Source: a virus. From it: 64,000 nt of DNA. Every line of letters begins with the position of its first letter. Position 1 is the stretch's first letter. The notes below the pieces were generated by a model. The model worked only from the letters and a program-made list of their open reading frames with translations. It was not told the origin of the DNA and ran no database searches. Location of the stretch: the IMG/VR virus record IMGVR_UViG_3300037560_000207, positions 1 to 64,000 of that record. The stretch is one strand, 5' to 3'. A program made the position numbers and the translations under genes. This document shows positions 43,536 through 51,892 of the stretch, piece after piece.

Positions 43536-43841
43536 TTATTTTTCTTTGTTAGGAATAAATGATCCACCAGTTGCAGCCATTTGTTCGAGTACCATAGCTG
43601 GAGATGGTTCCCAACCTCCTTTTTTCATGTGTTCAAGATATTTACGATGATGTTCACATAAGATTGCAGCCAATAATGTGTCTTCATTTGTGATACAAGT
43701 ATCCCAAACACGTGTCATACAACCATTCTCAGATGAATAATACGTAAAACCACCAGCTCCATTCGGCTTGCAAAATAAATGATATCCATTCGGCGTAGTA
43801 CCCAAATCTTCCATTTCACTTTTATCACATTTATTACACAT
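43536..43841 (-). CDS. small CxxC protein, 101 aa
   Basis: MCNKCDKSEMEDLGTTPNGY, later GCMTRVWDTCITNEDTLLAA and CEHHRKYLEHMKKGGWEPSP. Cysteines and histidines could bind zinc. Overlaps the start-side neighbour (43834) by 8 bases. Function unknown. Confidence 0.62.
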   Translation of the reverse strand: MCNKCDKSEMEDLGTTPNGYHLFCKPNGAGGFTYYSSENGCMTRVWDTCITNEDTLLAAILCEHHRKYLEHMKKGGWEPSPAMVLEQMAATGGSFIPNKEK

Positions 43842-45060
43842 TATTTACCTCCGGTTCCAAAACAGAACCATCCTCAATGATAACTTGACATTCTTTACCT
43901 TTAGATACACGTTCGAGCCAAATCTGTGCATCGGCATCATCAGCCATCTTAGCTACCATTTCCAAATTCTTTTCATCTAGTAACGATCCTTCTCTAATCA
44001 ATAGCACTCGTAATTTTGGATTCATAGCTAATCCTATAGCTACCGAAATACGGATTTGTTGAGAAGTTGAGCACTGAGTGAATGGAATATCTTCGAAAGT
44101 AACGCCATCATCATCAATCGCTAATCCCTCAATAGGGAATTCAGCCTTAGCTAATGCCTTAGCTTTGTGGGAAACTATCTTAGCCATCTGTGTACCCAAC
44201 GATCCTGATTTTTCCCTTAATTCAGTCAATTGCTGATCAATCTTCTCATATACTTTGTTTTCACGCACCTTTGTATTAATACCCTCAGCATCAGCCATTC
44301 TAGTATGAATAGCTTTATCATCAATCGTTTCTTCATTTCCTTCAAGAGACTTCTGTCTTTTCTTGATATCTGCTTTTAATGCTTTGACTTCTTTCTCAAG
44401 CCTTTGGAGTTCATCAATCTTAAATTTTAATCCTCGTTTAGCAGTCTCTATTTTTTGATTATATTCAAGTGCCTTAGCATATTGCTCACCAAGCTCCTGA
44501 ATCGATAATTCCTGGTCAGGCAATGCCCCATCGTGTTTGACCATATTATCCAGGTTGGCTTTTAAATCCTTACCTTGTCGATTGACTATCGTTCTTTGAT
44601 CGAACAAATCTTTATACTGACCATTTACTTTATCAAAATTTAAGCCCACTAATTTCTTAAGAACTTCAGCTTGCTTTTTAGCATCCATCCTGGAAAATTC
44701 TAATGGATCAAAAGCTAATTCGCCTTTTAGTTTATCCAGCATGGCTTGTGGCGATGGAAAAGTTGCACCATCTTTATTTTTAACAACTAAATTAGTACCT
44801 TTTGGTGTAAAAGTGCGAACAACTTCAATTTCCTTTTCTATATCACCTAGGTCTAATTTGATACGAGCCTTCTTCTCTCCCTTTCGTATTGGTTTATCTG
44901 GGATAGAACCTGCCCCATCTAAAGCATATTGTATTGAATCTAGCGCACAACTCTTTCCGGCAGAATTATCACCTCCAATAACCACAAGTGAACCATCAGG
45001 CTTAATATGAACTACTTTTAAATGTTTAACATTCTCTGCCTCTAAAGCAATTATCTTCAT
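43834..45060 (-). CDS. SMC/RecF-like ATPase, 408 aa
   Basis: Walker A VIGGDNSAGKSCALDSIQYA (28-47), central coiled coil (about 195-300), ABC signature-like QCSTSQQIRISVAIGLAMNP and Walker B region LRVLLIREGSLLDEKN with Glu in place of the first acidic Asp. This compact architecture is common in phages next to recombination or nuclease genes. DNA end or break handling is the likely role. Confidence 0.82.
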   Translation of the reverse strand: MKIIALEAENVKHLKVVHIKPDGSLVVIGGDNSAGKSCALDSIQYALDGAGSIPDKPIRKGEKKARIKLDLGDIEKEIEVVRTFTPKGTNLVVKNKDGATFPSPQAMLDKLKGELAFDPLEFSRMDAKKQAEVLKKLVGLNFDKVNGQYKDLFDQRTIVNRQGKDLKANLDNMVKHDGALPDQELSIQELGEQYAKALEYNQKIETAKRGLKFKIDELQRLEKEVKALKADIKKRQKSLEGNEETIDDKAIHTRMADAEGINTKVRENKVYEKIDQQLTELREKSGSLGTQMAKIVSHKAKALAKAEFPIEGLAIDDDGVTFEDIPFTQCSTSQQIRISVAIGLAMNPKLRVLLIREGSLLDEKNLEMVAKMADDADAQIWLERVSKGKECQVIIEDGSVLEPEVNNV

Positions 45061-45064
45061 TTCA

Positions 45065-45271
45065 CTATTCTTTCACTAGAGAAATATCATCTAGATTAAA
45101 AAGATGAGGACGATTAACTTGCGGTCTACCTTTTCCAAAATTCAATTCTACCATATTGTGCTCAGGTTCAGAAGCAAAAGCTTTAATTTTTGCTGTCTTA
45201 CCTATAACAGCAGAGCATTTATCACACTTTTCAATTTTTACTACATCTCCAACTTTCATTTCAACATTCAT
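45065..45271 (-). CDS. small KOW/SH3-like protein, 68 aa
   Basis: MNVEMKVGDVVKIEKCDKCS, VIGKTAKIKAFASEPEHNMV: a beta-barrel-like sequence similar in style to phage SH3-like small proteins. ATG at 45271 behind AAGGAGAAGG. Precedes the SMC-like gene by 5 bases. Confidence 0.6.
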   Translation of the reverse strand: MNVEMKVGDVVKIEKCDKCSAVIGKTAKIKAFASEPEHNMVELNFGKGRPQVNRPHLFNLDDISLVKE

Positions 45272-45282
45272 TTTCCTTCTCC

Positions 45283-45816
45283 TTAATCTTCTAAGATTTC
45301 TCGCCAAAAAATAATTTGTCCATTTAGTTCTAATTTGAATTGCGCAGCTTCACGCAATAGATTCGTTTGTTCGGGAAAAGATTCACATCCACCTGGAAAT
45401 ATATCAAAATAAATTATATTAAATCTTTCTTTTATGTTTCGCAAATATTCTAAAATATCTTGATGTACTAAAATAGCCTTTTGATGTGGTATATATGGCC
45501 AAACAAGATCAATTACTGCCTGTTGTTTTTCTACCACAACAATTTCATCAACACCATCTTTATCAGAAACATTTAATAAATCAAAACCTAACCCGAGACC
45601 AGCAATCAAAACTTTCCCATAAGCCAATTCATGTAATTCTTGATATAAATGCCATTCGTTTTCATCCATTGATGTCCAAACCATAAAAGGATCAGAATGT
45701 TCTATCAAAGATGTATTTTGGCCACTATCTTTAATAATTTCAAATCTCCCTATTCTTTGTTCGGGGATATTATCATAAATTATTTTCCAGTGTTTACAAA
45801 ATTCAGAGATCATCAT
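45283..45816 (-). CDS. class I SAM methyltransferase / spermidine-synthase fold, 177 aa
   Basis: KVLIAGLGLGFDLLNVSD is the glycine-rich SAM loop, EIVVVEKQQAVIDLVWPYI gives the acidic ribose-binding residue, then ILVHQDILEYL and FNIIYFDIFPGGCESF. Pattern resembles spermidine synthase-like enzymes. Substrate unknown. Confidence 0.75.
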   Translation of the reverse strand: MMISEFCKHWKIIYDNIPEQRIGRFEIIKDSGQNTSLIEHSDPFMVWTSMDENEWHLYQELHELAYGKVLIAGLGLGFDLLNVSDKDGVDEIVVVEKQQAVIDLVWPYIPHQKAILVHQDILEYLRNIKERFNIIYFDIFPGGCESFPEQTNLLREAAQFKLELNGQIIFWREILED

Positions 45817-46028
45817 TTAAGTTTCTTTATTATTTGTACACGAAAACAAAAAAGCAACCATCCAAATCCTATTCCATAATGCGCGTTCCCTCGACCGATA
45901 AACCGTGGTTTCCACCAAATAGGTTTTCCATAACCCAACCATGCAGCATAGATATAATCATCAAATCGCACACCCATTGCAAAACCTGTTTCGGGTTTAT
46001 TGACATGTATACAAAGAAATTGTCTCAT
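45813..46028 (-). CDS. hypothetical protein, 71 aa
   Basis: Aromatic and glycine-rich (FDDYIYAAWLGYGKPIWWKP, GRGNAHYGIGFGWLLFCFRV). Possibly membrane-associated. Overlaps both neighbours by 4 bases. Not recognised. Confidence 0.58.
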   Translation of the reverse strand: MRQFLCIHVNKPETGFAMGVRFDDYIYAAWLGYGKPIWWKPRFIGRGNAHYGIGFGWLLFCFRVQIIKKLK

Positions 46029-46576
46029 TCCCGTTTTTCCCTCAATTCTTCACGAAAAGAAACCAACATAATACCTAATTCACAATCTTTTTTATGAACA
46101 CCAGGATGATATGGTTCCTTATAATTACCAAGCCTCCTAGTACATTCTGGACAAACACCATTTTCAGCTTGTATATCCTTTTCCATATCTTTTATCCACC
46201 ATCTCATTTTCTTTACTTGACCTTTATGCCATTTAACCACTTCACGAATTGTTGTATTTTTAATATCATAACACTCATATATTTTTGATGATCCTACTAG
46301 TGAACTTTCTGTGATATTACAAACCCATTTTGTACCAGGTTTTTTTTGTTTATCTAACCAATCTAACATCTCTGTATCTTCGAGAGATTTAAGATATAAT
46401 CTAAGCAAGGTTTCTGCCCAACGAGGTATTGAACTCCCAATAGTATCATAAAGTTTCCATGAACGATGCTCATAATCATAAATTTCTAAATATAAACCAT
46501 GATGACTTTCTATAATTCGAACCGAACATGATCCTTCTGCACTTGGGACTATAAATTCAAGTAGTTCTTTCAACAT
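46025..46576 (-). CDS. hypothetical protein, 183 aa
   Basis: MLKELLEFIVPSAEGSCSVR, with WVCNITESSLVGSSKIYECY in the middle and CPECTRRLGNYKEPYHPGVH toward the end, a possible zinc site (C-x2-C...H...C). No recognised family. Confidence 0.6.
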   Translation of the reverse strand: MLKELLEFIVPSAEGSCSVRIIESHHGLYLEIYDYEHRSWKLYDTIGSSIPRWAETLLRLYLKSLEDTEMLDWLDKQKKPGTKWVCNITESSLVGSSKIYECYDIKNTTIREVVKWHKGQVKKMRWWIKDMEKDIQAENGVCPECTRRLGNYKEPYHPGVHKKDCELGIMLVSFREELREKRE

Positions 46577-46590
46577 TTTTCATTTTCCTT

Positions 46591-47004
46591 TTAATCAACA
46601 ACAACCTTAACCTTCATAGGAAGTCTCGTTGCCTCTAGAATTGGCAGATTAGCCTCAGTAGGTACATAAATAACCTCACTGTTGCCGTCTTGCAATCCTT
46701 GAATCCAAAGATATCGAAGATATGCCTCATTCTCTCTCAAGCTTTCTCCGATAATCTTATTGGCTTCTGCTACACCTTTCGCCCGTTCAACTTCAGCAGC
46801 AGCAAGTGCTGTTGCAGCTTCCTTCTTAGCTTCAGCTTCTCTAACTGTAATTTGTCGATTCCATTCAGCTTGTTTAAGTTCAGCTTGTCCAGCCAATCCC
46901 TTTTGCCATACCTTATATGTAGGGACTCCCCATAATACAATACCTATTAATCCTATAAATCCAATTATTACACCAATTACTGATATTTCACTTTTCTTAA
47001 TCAT
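46591..47004 (-). CDS. Band-7/SPFH-like membrane protein, 137 aa
   Basis: One N-terminal transmembrane helix (VIGVIIGFIGLIGIVLWGVP) followed by an Ala/Glu-rich coiled coil (REAEAKKEAATALAAAEVER) and LPILEATRLPMKV. Matches short SPFH/prohibitin-like proteins seen in phages. It would sit in the host inner membrane with the coil in the cytoplasm; role unknown. Confidence 0.75.
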   Translation of the reverse strand: MIKKSEISVIGVIIGFIGLIGIVLWGVPTYKVWQKGLAGQAELKQAEWNRQITVREAEAKKEAATALAAAEVERAKGVAEANKIIGESLRENEAYLRYLWIQGLQDGNSEVIYVPTEANLPILEATRLPMKVKVVVD

Positions 47005-47218
47005 TTCTTTTTTCCTTTTCTAATGTCCCAATCGCCTCATCAAGCAACTTAGCCCGTTCTCGTTGAGCTTGGTTCATTATATCATATATTTCACTAATTT
47101 CCTCACCTAATCCAGTTACACTAAATTCAGTATCACAAGCAAAACGATACATCTTAAGAATCCGTATTGGATACTCATCATCGGGTGTAGAGTCTACATG
47201 CATATATTCCTGTTTCAT
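46997..47218 (-). CDS. hypothetical protein, 73 aa
   Basis: MKQEYMHVDSTPDDEYPIRI, then an acidic helical end (RERAKLLDEAIGTLEKEKRN). Overlaps the Band-7-like gene start by 8 bases. Not recognised. Confidence 0.58.
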   Translation of the reverse strand: MKQEYMHVDSTPDDEYPIRILKMYRFACDTEFSVTGLGEEISEIYDIMNQAQRERAKLLDEAIGTLEKEKRND

Positions 47219-47221
47219 ATT

Positions 47222-47707
47222 TTATTCCTTCACATTCAGTGTAACCCGTACAAATCCATGTTTGTCGAGATCAGTCTCAAAAGTACCAACAACTTCTTTT
47301 TGTGCAGCCTCTGTTTTTAAACCAACTTTTCTTATATATTCTAAGTATAATTGTCTAGCACTGATTGATGTAGTAATATCTTCTTTAATTTTTTCAGCTT
47401 CTCTTGATATTTTGTCATGTTTTTCTTGTAGGTCAGAAGCAAGACACAAAAGAATATCTTGGGGTCTCGTGACAGGTCTCAATTCATGCTCAACAACCAT
47501 ACCTAAGTCTCCCCAATGTCTAAAATTAATCTTATCTGATTGAACTGACATGAAAGCTACACCATATACAGTGGATACTCTCTTTGGTATACCATACTCA
47601 TCTTTAAAACCAAGACGTTGACTTGTATCAGTAATTTTCCAAAAATAACCCTTAAATGGATTCTTATTATCATACATCCAATCGCCAGTAGAATATTTCT
47701 CTGTCAT
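47222..47707 (-). CDS. hypothetical protein, 161 aa
   Basis: Beta-rich N-terminus (TGDWMYDNKNPFKGYFWKIT, VYGVAFMSVQSDKINFRHWG), then a coiled segment (SDLQEKHDKISREAEKIKED) and a short beta end. Not recognised. Confidence 0.6.
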   Translation of the reverse strand: MTEKYSTGDWMYDNKNPFKGYFWKITDTSQRLGFKDEYGIPKRVSTVYGVAFMSVQSDKINFRHWGDLGMVVEHELRPVTRPQDILLCLASDLQEKHDKISREAEKIKEDITTSISARQLYLEYIRKVGLKTEAAQKEVVGTFETDLDKHGFVRVTLNVKE

Positions 47708-47730
47708 TCTTCTAATCCTTTATTCGAAGA

Positions 47731-47811
47731 TCACGAGCCCATCTGACGTTTGCCACCGTAGTAATCTATAATCCAAACACGCATTCCTTCTTTTATTTCA
47801 TTTAGTTTCAT
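47731..47811 (-). CDS. very small protein, 26 aa
   Basis: MKLNEIKEGMRVWIIDYYGG and a short end. The ATG overlaps the stop of the next upstream gene (TAATG), which supports translation by coupling. Confidence 0.4.
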   Translation of the reverse strand: MKLNEIKEGMRVWIIDYYGGKRQMGS

Positions 47812-47987
47812 TATGTGGGTTCTTCTCCATGTTTCCTTTTGAATGGACCATAGTATGCATTCCATAGAATATTGCAATTATTAGAACACCATCCTGCTAA
47901 TACCTTTTTACCAAATCGTTTTAAAACATATCCAGTCCACATTTTGGCAGATTTTCCACATCTTACACATTTGGTTGTCTGAGTCAT
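47811..47987 (-). CDS. small zinc-finger-like protein, 58 aa
   Basis: MTQTTKCVRCGKSAKMWTGY, then AGWCSNNCNILWNAYYGPFK: two CxxC/CxxxC pairs with a spacing suited to one zinc ribbon. Function unknown. Confidence 0.6.
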   Translation of the reverse strand: MTQTTKCVRCGKSAKMWTGYVLKRFGKKVLAGWCSNNCNILWNAYYGPFKRKHGEEPT

Positions 47988-48008
47988 TTTGTATTCCTTA
48001 TCTTCTTT

Positions 48009-48293
48009 TTATAAATCAAAGTTCTTCTTTTCAGCATCCAAAGCAACTTGATAATCAATTAACAATTCACAAGTTAGTCGAATAGCATCTTCTTTTGCTT
48101 TAGATAATGAATATCTTATTGGCCCTTTTCTTACTTCCGCTGCATAATATCCCTTATGTTCACTTGTAGATACAATAGCAAACCATCTATAATTTGAATT
48201 AGAGGTAGGGTGTTGTAAATAACAATATAAGTTAATACTTCCAACCCGCGCACTAGCGTATTCGTCTGATCCTTTCCAATTAATTTTTCGCAT
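48009..48293 (-). CDS. hypothetical protein, 94 aa
   Basis: MRKINWKGSDEYASARVGSI, NYRWFAIVSTSEHKGYYAAE and a helical end. Overlaps the 48280 gene end. Alpha/beta, not recognised. Confidence 0.6.
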   Translation of the reverse strand: MRKINWKGSDEYASARVGSINLYCYLQHPTSNSNYRWFAIVSTSEHKGYYAAEVRKGPIRYSLSKAKEDAIRLTCELLIDYQVALDAEKKNFDL

Positions 48294-48558
48294 TATATTC
48301 CATCATTTCTTGCACTATCTCAACCACTTCCTTACCTAATGAATTAAGTATTTTCCCTTTATTCTTACACTTGTTACATTGGCCATCTAAGCCTCTTAAT
48401 TGAGAATAACCCCAGCAACAATCACATGGTTCAAAAGCCCCATTCGCAGCTTGTGATTTAAATTCTGATGGTAACCATCCACAACTATAACAGCGCGGTC
48501 GTAGAAAATATGAATCAAACTCTACTGCATAATCTTTACATTCAGGACATTGTATCAT
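48280..48558 (-). CDS. double zinc-ribbon protein, 92 aa
   Basis: CPECKDYAVEFDSYFLRPRC-YSC forms one ribbon and CDCCWGYSQLRG...CNKC a second, DnaJ-like one, with an acidic helix after. Likely nucleic-acid or protein binding. Confidence 0.65.
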   Translation of the reverse strand: MIQCPECKDYAVEFDSYFLRPRCYSCGWLPSEFKSQAANGAFEPCDCCWGYSQLRGLDGQCNKCKNKGKILNSLGKEVVEIVQEMMEYNAKN

Positions 48559-48566
48559 TTTAGCTT

Positions 48567-48854
48567 CTACTTATTATACATTTGCCGTTCATATTCTGAT
48601 TCGGTAACATACGTTAAAACTTTACATTCGTCACCTGTTATCTTCATTTCTCCTCGGAAATATAGGCAATATCTCGGTGTTTTATAAAAAACAAATCCAT
48701 TATTATGATGTTCAATAGTCCCAGAAACAATCACTTGGGGGTGCTTTACGATACACTCATTCTTTTCAATATTTTGTGCAGAAGATAATATATAAGGCAC
48801 AGATACAAAAAATATCACAGTCAATATTACTGCAAAAAGATATATACGATTACT
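48567..48854 (-). CDS. signal-anchor or exported protein, 95 aa
   Basis: MSNRIYLFAVILTVIFFVSV is a signal or anchor segment; the remainder is beta-rich with two cysteines (KTPRYCLYF, GDECKV). ATG at 48854 behind AAGGAGG. First gene after the promoter-hairpin copy C. Possible periplasmic role. Confidence 0.65.
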   Translation of the reverse strand, partial: SNRIYLFAVILTVIFFVSVPYILSSAQNIEKNECIVKHPQVIVSGTIEHHNNGFVFYKTPRYCLYFRGEMKITGDECKVLTYVTESEYERQMYNK

Positions 48855-48880
48855 CATTACATGTTTCCTCCTTTTAAATA

Positions 48881-48894
48881 GCAAGACACAAAAG
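48881..48894 (+). repeat. 14-base repeat GCAAGACRCAAAAG (leader copies)
   Basis: GCAAGACACAAAAG on the plus strand, inside the minus-strand leader of the 48854 gene. Copies: 49779-49792 (same setting, GCAAGACGCAAAAG), 51925-51938 (inverted), 56383-56396 (GCCAGACACAAAAT), 60063-60076 and 60580-60593 (just before GGAGA ribosome sites). Confidence 0.7.
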
Positions 48895-48916
48895 TGTAGT
48901 GTGCGAAGCTCTTGGT

Positions 48917-48968
48917 AGCGATCCTCTGGTCGCTATCTTATTATACGTCTATCTCTATCCCTTGTTCG
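48917..48968 (-). promoter_or_regulatory. phage-type promoter with 5' leader hairpin (copy C)
   Basis: Minus strand CGAACA (48963-48968), 17 bases, TATAAT (48940-48945), hairpin AGCGA/TCGCT with 8-base loop (48917-48934), followed by GAGCTTCGCACA. Drives the 48854 gene and those after it. Confidence 0.75.
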
Positions 48969-49009
48969 AATAAATCTCTGAATTTTTTTTGATATATGTT
49001 ATGAGACGT

Positions 49010-49063
49010 AAAAGAGAGGGGGAGAGATGAACTATACGAGGTTTATCCATCTCTTATTCCCCC
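49010..49063 (-). terminator. probable terminator
   Basis: Minus strand GGGGG and AGAGATG pair with CATCTCT and CCCCC around a large loop, followed by a short T stretch. It would end the 49077-49718 transcript. The T run is weak. Confidence 0.5.
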
Positions 49064-49076
49064 TGTATAATTATCT

Positions 49077-49718
49077 TTAGAATCCTACACCAGCCCTAAT
49101 AGTAGGCGGTCGTCTGTAATTGATGGCTTCGATAAAGACAAGACGCCATTCTCTATATAGGGAATACACTTCTCTGTAGTATCTCCCTCCGGTGATTGAT
49201 TGATGATACATAGCTTTACAATAGTCATATGCACGCAATTGAGATTTGTTAAGTTTAGAAATATTGGCCTTTGTTCTCTCAAGAACCGTATGCCAGTGGA
49301 TAACTTTATCTCTAGCGGTATCCCACCATTCCTGCGGGCTTGGTTCTCCTTTGGGATGATTTGCTAGACCCTCAAAAAATGACGCAGTGTATTCGCACAG
49401 ATCACCAAATAATAAATCATCTGGATTAACATTTCCGAAACAGTCTTCTAGGATCATTTGAGTTTTATTAGTTGCGGATAAACGTTTCTTTGAATTCTTA
49501 ATAGCTGTTACAGATTTGAGAGGTTTACAAAAGGAAGCGGGCATTTCCCTTAGAACCCCCAATCCTCGACGCCTTCTTCCTATGGTACTTGTGTCCCATA
49601 GATGGCCGAAACTATCATACAATTTTTGACTGATGTCTTTATCTGATAAACCATTCTTAGACATGTGTTCAAGAGCAAGCATCGCTCCTTTGTTGTTACT
49701 TAAATTCTTTTTGTTCAT
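49077..49718 (-). CDS. terminase-small-like/HTH protein paralogue, 213 aa
   Basis: N-terminal NGLSDKDISQKLYDSFGHLW and TIGRRRRGLGVLREMP repeat the DNA-binding region of the 35673 protein. The rest is helical (NISKLNKSQLRAYDYCKAMY). ATG at 49718 behind GGAGG. A second copy of the same recognition domain in a separate unit suggests either a regulator or the true TerS. Confidence 0.6.
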   Translation of the reverse strand: MNKKNLSNNKGAMLALEHMSKNGLSDKDISQKLYDSFGHLWDTSTIGRRRRGLGVLREMPASFCKPLKSVTAIKNSKKRLSATNKTQMILEDCFGNVNPDDLLFGDLCEYTASFFEGLANHPKGEPSPQEWWDTARDKVIHWHTVLERTKANISKLNKSQLRAYDYCKAMYHQSITGGRYYREVYSLYREWRLVFIEAINYRRPPTIRAGVGF

Positions 49719-49822
49719 AACCATTTCCTCCAAGCAAGCTAACCAAAGATTTATACGATCCATCGCTACCACGTAAGAGCAAGACGCAAAAGTTAGGTAC
49801 CATAACTGTGCGAAGCTCTGAG

Positions 49823-49875
49823 AGCAGCCCTCTTGGCTGCTATCTTATGATACGTCTAACTCCTCCATTTATTGC
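49823..49875 (-). promoter_or_regulatory. phage-type promoter with 5' leader hairpin (copy D)
   Basis: Minus strand GCAATA (49870-49875), 17 bases, TATCAT (49847-49852), then hairpin AGCAGCC/GGCTGCT (49823-49841), followed by CTCAGAGCTTCGCACAG. Promoter boxes deviate, but the hairpin and flanking bases match copies A-C. Drives the 49718 gene. Confidence 0.65.
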
Positions 49876-50207
49876 AGGCCCTCCGATTTTTTTTGGCTTT
49901 TTTGTGGGGTAATAACGCGATTGATTTAGGGGTTGAAAAAGGGGTGTACCCCAAAAGGTGGGTGTTAAGGAGAGAAAAAGTGTACATGAAAAGTTGTAGG
50001 TAATGTGAAAAATGAGCCGGGTATGCCTAACCCCCCGCACGGTTATTGGACCCAGATGAGTTATCGGACCGTTTATAAAACGGGCCGCGCCCCTGTTTTG
50101 TCCTATAAACAGATACCCACGCCTACAAAGTTATCGGACTATTCTTGCTCGACTAGCAAGGAAAGTTATCGGACATAAAAAAGATTTTATTTTACTATGT
50201 TATAGGC
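49876..50207. other. divergent intergenic region
   Basis: 332 bases without genes between the divergent arms. It holds a GGGGT/ACCCC-type hairpin near 49951 and the first TTATCGGAC copies at 50061, 50131 and 50166. A site for an origin or a regulatory switch is possible; nothing proves it. Confidence 0.5.
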
Positions 50208-50236
50208 TTGCATTCTCGGGGGCGGTATGCTACAAT
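50208..50236 (+). promoter_or_regulatory. sigma70-type promoter of the right arm
   Basis: TTGCAT (50208-50213), 17 bases, TACAAT (50231-50236). It precedes the small-gene operon starting at 50264 and differs from the AACA-type promoters of the left arm. Confidence 0.7.
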
Positions 50237-50263
50237 ACAGGTAGAAAGAGAGGCATGGAAACG

Positions 50264-50431
50264 ATGAATTACCAGACTCTAATCACAAATGCAATGGGTT
50301 GGCTAGCCGATGATCCTATCAGAATTGCATGGATTATCGGAATCGTTGTGGTGCTCGGAGCGGTAAACGGTATTTATCGGTCGCTCGGACATTGTAGGAA
50401 TATCGGACATAGTGGGCGACGTATCCTATAA
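50264..50431 (+). CDS. small membrane protein, 55 aa
   Basis: MNYQTLITNAMGWLADDPIR, then a transmembrane helix (IAWIIGIVVVLGAVNGIY) and a basic tail. Start at the second ATG, 10 bases after GAGG; an ATG at 50255 is possible. Contains motif copies within its coding sequence. Function unknown. Confidence 0.55.
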   Translation: MNYQTLITNAMGWLADDPIRIAWIIGIVVVLGAVNGIYRSLGHCRNIGHSGRRIL

Positions 50432-50525
50432 CGATAGGGGTAATAACGATGTTTTGGTATCGGATTATCTGGTGTGCGGTGGTAATCACAGTTATCGGTA
50501 TGTGGTAGGTTATCGGAGGGACAAA

Positions 50526-50612
50526 ATGACCATCATTATCGGATGTGTGGTTTTAGTGATTATAGGAGCCCTTGCGATATGGGGCGTGTTTAACGACATT
50601 ACCGGACTATAA
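50526..50612 (+). CDS. small membrane protein, 28 aa
   Basis: MTIIIGCVVLVIIGALAIWG plus a short tail, essentially one transmembrane helix, behind GGAGGGACAAA. I chose the internal start because of this site; a longer frame from 50412 lacks one. Function unknown. Confidence 0.6.
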   Translation: MTIIIGCVVLVIIGALAIWGVFNDITGL

Positions 50613-50626
50613 CAGGAGCGGTAACT

Positions 50627-50887
50627 ATGTTCGGAAACGCTACAATCGACATACCAGGAAACGGAGTTATCGGACCAACACACATGGAAGGATTATCGGA
50701 CCAACTTGCGTTGTGTATGGGACGTATCGCAGCGATGACGTTACCGGATGCCTTCATTACAGTTATACTTGAAGGCGGAATATTGGTAGTTATCGGATGT
50801 GATAAGTTCAACGGCGAGATTGTTATCAGACGTTGTAGTGGTTATCGGGAATATGCCAATAACATAGTAGGAGGGCCTATAATATAA
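50627..50887 (+). CDS. hypothetical protein, 86 aa
   Basis: MFGNATIDIPGNGVIGPTHM, then helical LALCMGRIAAMTLPDAFITV and beta ILEGGILVVIGCDKFNGEIV. AGGAGCGGTAACT precedes the ATG. Several TTATCGG motifs are embedded, encoding V-I-G and L-S-D in different frames. Confidence 0.6.
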   Translation: MFGNATIDIPGNGVIGPTHMEGLSDQLALCMGRIAAMTLPDAFITVILEGGILVVIGCDKFNGEIVIRRCSGYREYANNIVGGPII

Positions 50888-51234
50888 TGGGACCACTAGA
50901 AGTTATAGGACCGTATGCTGGTACTGTAATAACTACCAGAAAGACGGACGTTCCCGCGACCAATAACCCACCCAATGGTACTTCTATACTTATCGGACTA
51001 CTCATGCTCCCGTTGGGGTTATTAGCCCTTGTATTTATAGGACTATACGTGTGGGCATACCGATTTCCTTTGTGTCTTATTGGACTAATCGTTATCGGAC
51101 TATGGGCGTGTGCCCATTTTGGGTCCAATAAACCACTAATAAGGTGGCATAGAAAGAACAGATTATCAGACGAGCAACGTGCTAGAATCGAGCGCAGATT
51201 ATCAGACATCGAACGACAGCCGGGGCTGCAATAG
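50887..51234 (+). CDS. membrane protein, 115 aa
   Basis: Two hydrophobic segments (ILIGLLMLPLGLLALVFIGL and FPLCLIGLIVIGLWACAHFG) and a basic cytoplasmic tail RLSDEQRARIERRLSDIERQ. ATG overlaps the previous stop. Function unknown; location and size suit an early host-takeover or lysis-timing protein, without proof. Confidence 0.62.
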   Translation: MGPLEVIGPYAGTVITTRKTDVPATNNPPNGTSILIGLLMLPLGLLALVFIGLYVWAYRFPLCLIGLIVIGLWACAHFGSNKPLIRWHRKNRLSDEQRARIERRLSDIERQPGLQ

Positions 51235-51290
51235 TCTGATAATAGTAAAGGCTAGTTTAGTGTGTCGAAGTCATACATAGGGGAATTACG

Positions 51291-51647
51291 ATGAGAAACG
51301 TAGTTATAGGACAGACCGGACGGATTCCATTATCAGACGATGCGATCATGCGTAAACTGTCGCATAGACGAACGGTCCGATATCAGTACGCAAAGGCAAA
51401 GCACGGGTGGATAGCATGGGTTTGCGGACCTTTTCATTCCCGGACCTACGGAGCGTGCGCGTTTGGGACCGATAAAAGAAGGAGTAGAGTCTCGCTTCAA
51501 AGGCGGTTGGCTAATAATTATCGGTATCTAGGTCTTATGCTACACTCGGACGTGGACGATGCAGATAACGTGGGCAACGTGGACGATAGGTTATTGGACG
51601 TGGGCGTGGTCAATAGGGCGATAACTGAAGGCGTTTGTCGCCTGTAG
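51291..51647 (+). CDS. basic hypothetical protein, 118 aa
   Basis: MRNVVIGQTGRIPLSDDAIM, HRRTVRYQYAKAKHGWIAWV, then an arginine-rich and finally Asp-rich section. RBS AGGGGAATTACG. No family recognised. Confidence 0.55.
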   Translation: MRNVVIGQTGRIPLSDDAIMRKLSHRRTVRYQYAKAKHGWIAWVCGPFHSRTYGACAFGTDKRRSRVSLQRRLANNYRYLGLMLHSDVDDADNVGNVDDRLLDVGVVNRAITEGVCRL

Positions 51648-51676
51648 ATTATTGGACACAAAACAGGAGAAAACTT

Positions 51677-51856
51677 ATGGGACTAACGGTGAAAGAATTA
51701 AGAACCGCTTTAAGGGAGTTAGCAGACGATTGCCAAGTTATATTATCGGTCGAGGATGATAATCCACCAGTACCGATAATCCACGAGACGGAGGCAATCG
51801 GCGCAATTGTCGGTCCTGGGGTAATCAAGATTCTCGGAACAATGCACTACCGCTAA
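51677..51856 (+). CDS. small protein, 59 aa
   Basis: MGLTVKELRTALRELADDCQ, then VILSVEDDNPPVPIIHETEA. The TVKELxxxLxxLxxD-x-V opening is common in small phage proteins and recurs at 57296. RBS AGGAGAAAACTT. Ends just before the terminator at 51869. Confidence 0.68.
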   Translation: MGLTVKELRTALRELADDCQVILSVEDDNPPVPIIHETEAIGAIVGPGVIKILGTMHYR

Positions 51857-51868
51857 TATCTAGGAATC

Positions 51869-51892
51869 GGCCCGATTTTATCGGGCCTTTTC
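51869..51892 (+). terminator. Rho-independent terminator
   Basis: GGCCCGA, loop, TCGGGCC, then T5. It closes the first right-arm operon. The loop plus stem reads TTTTATCGGG, so it incorporates the regional motif. Confidence 0.92.
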
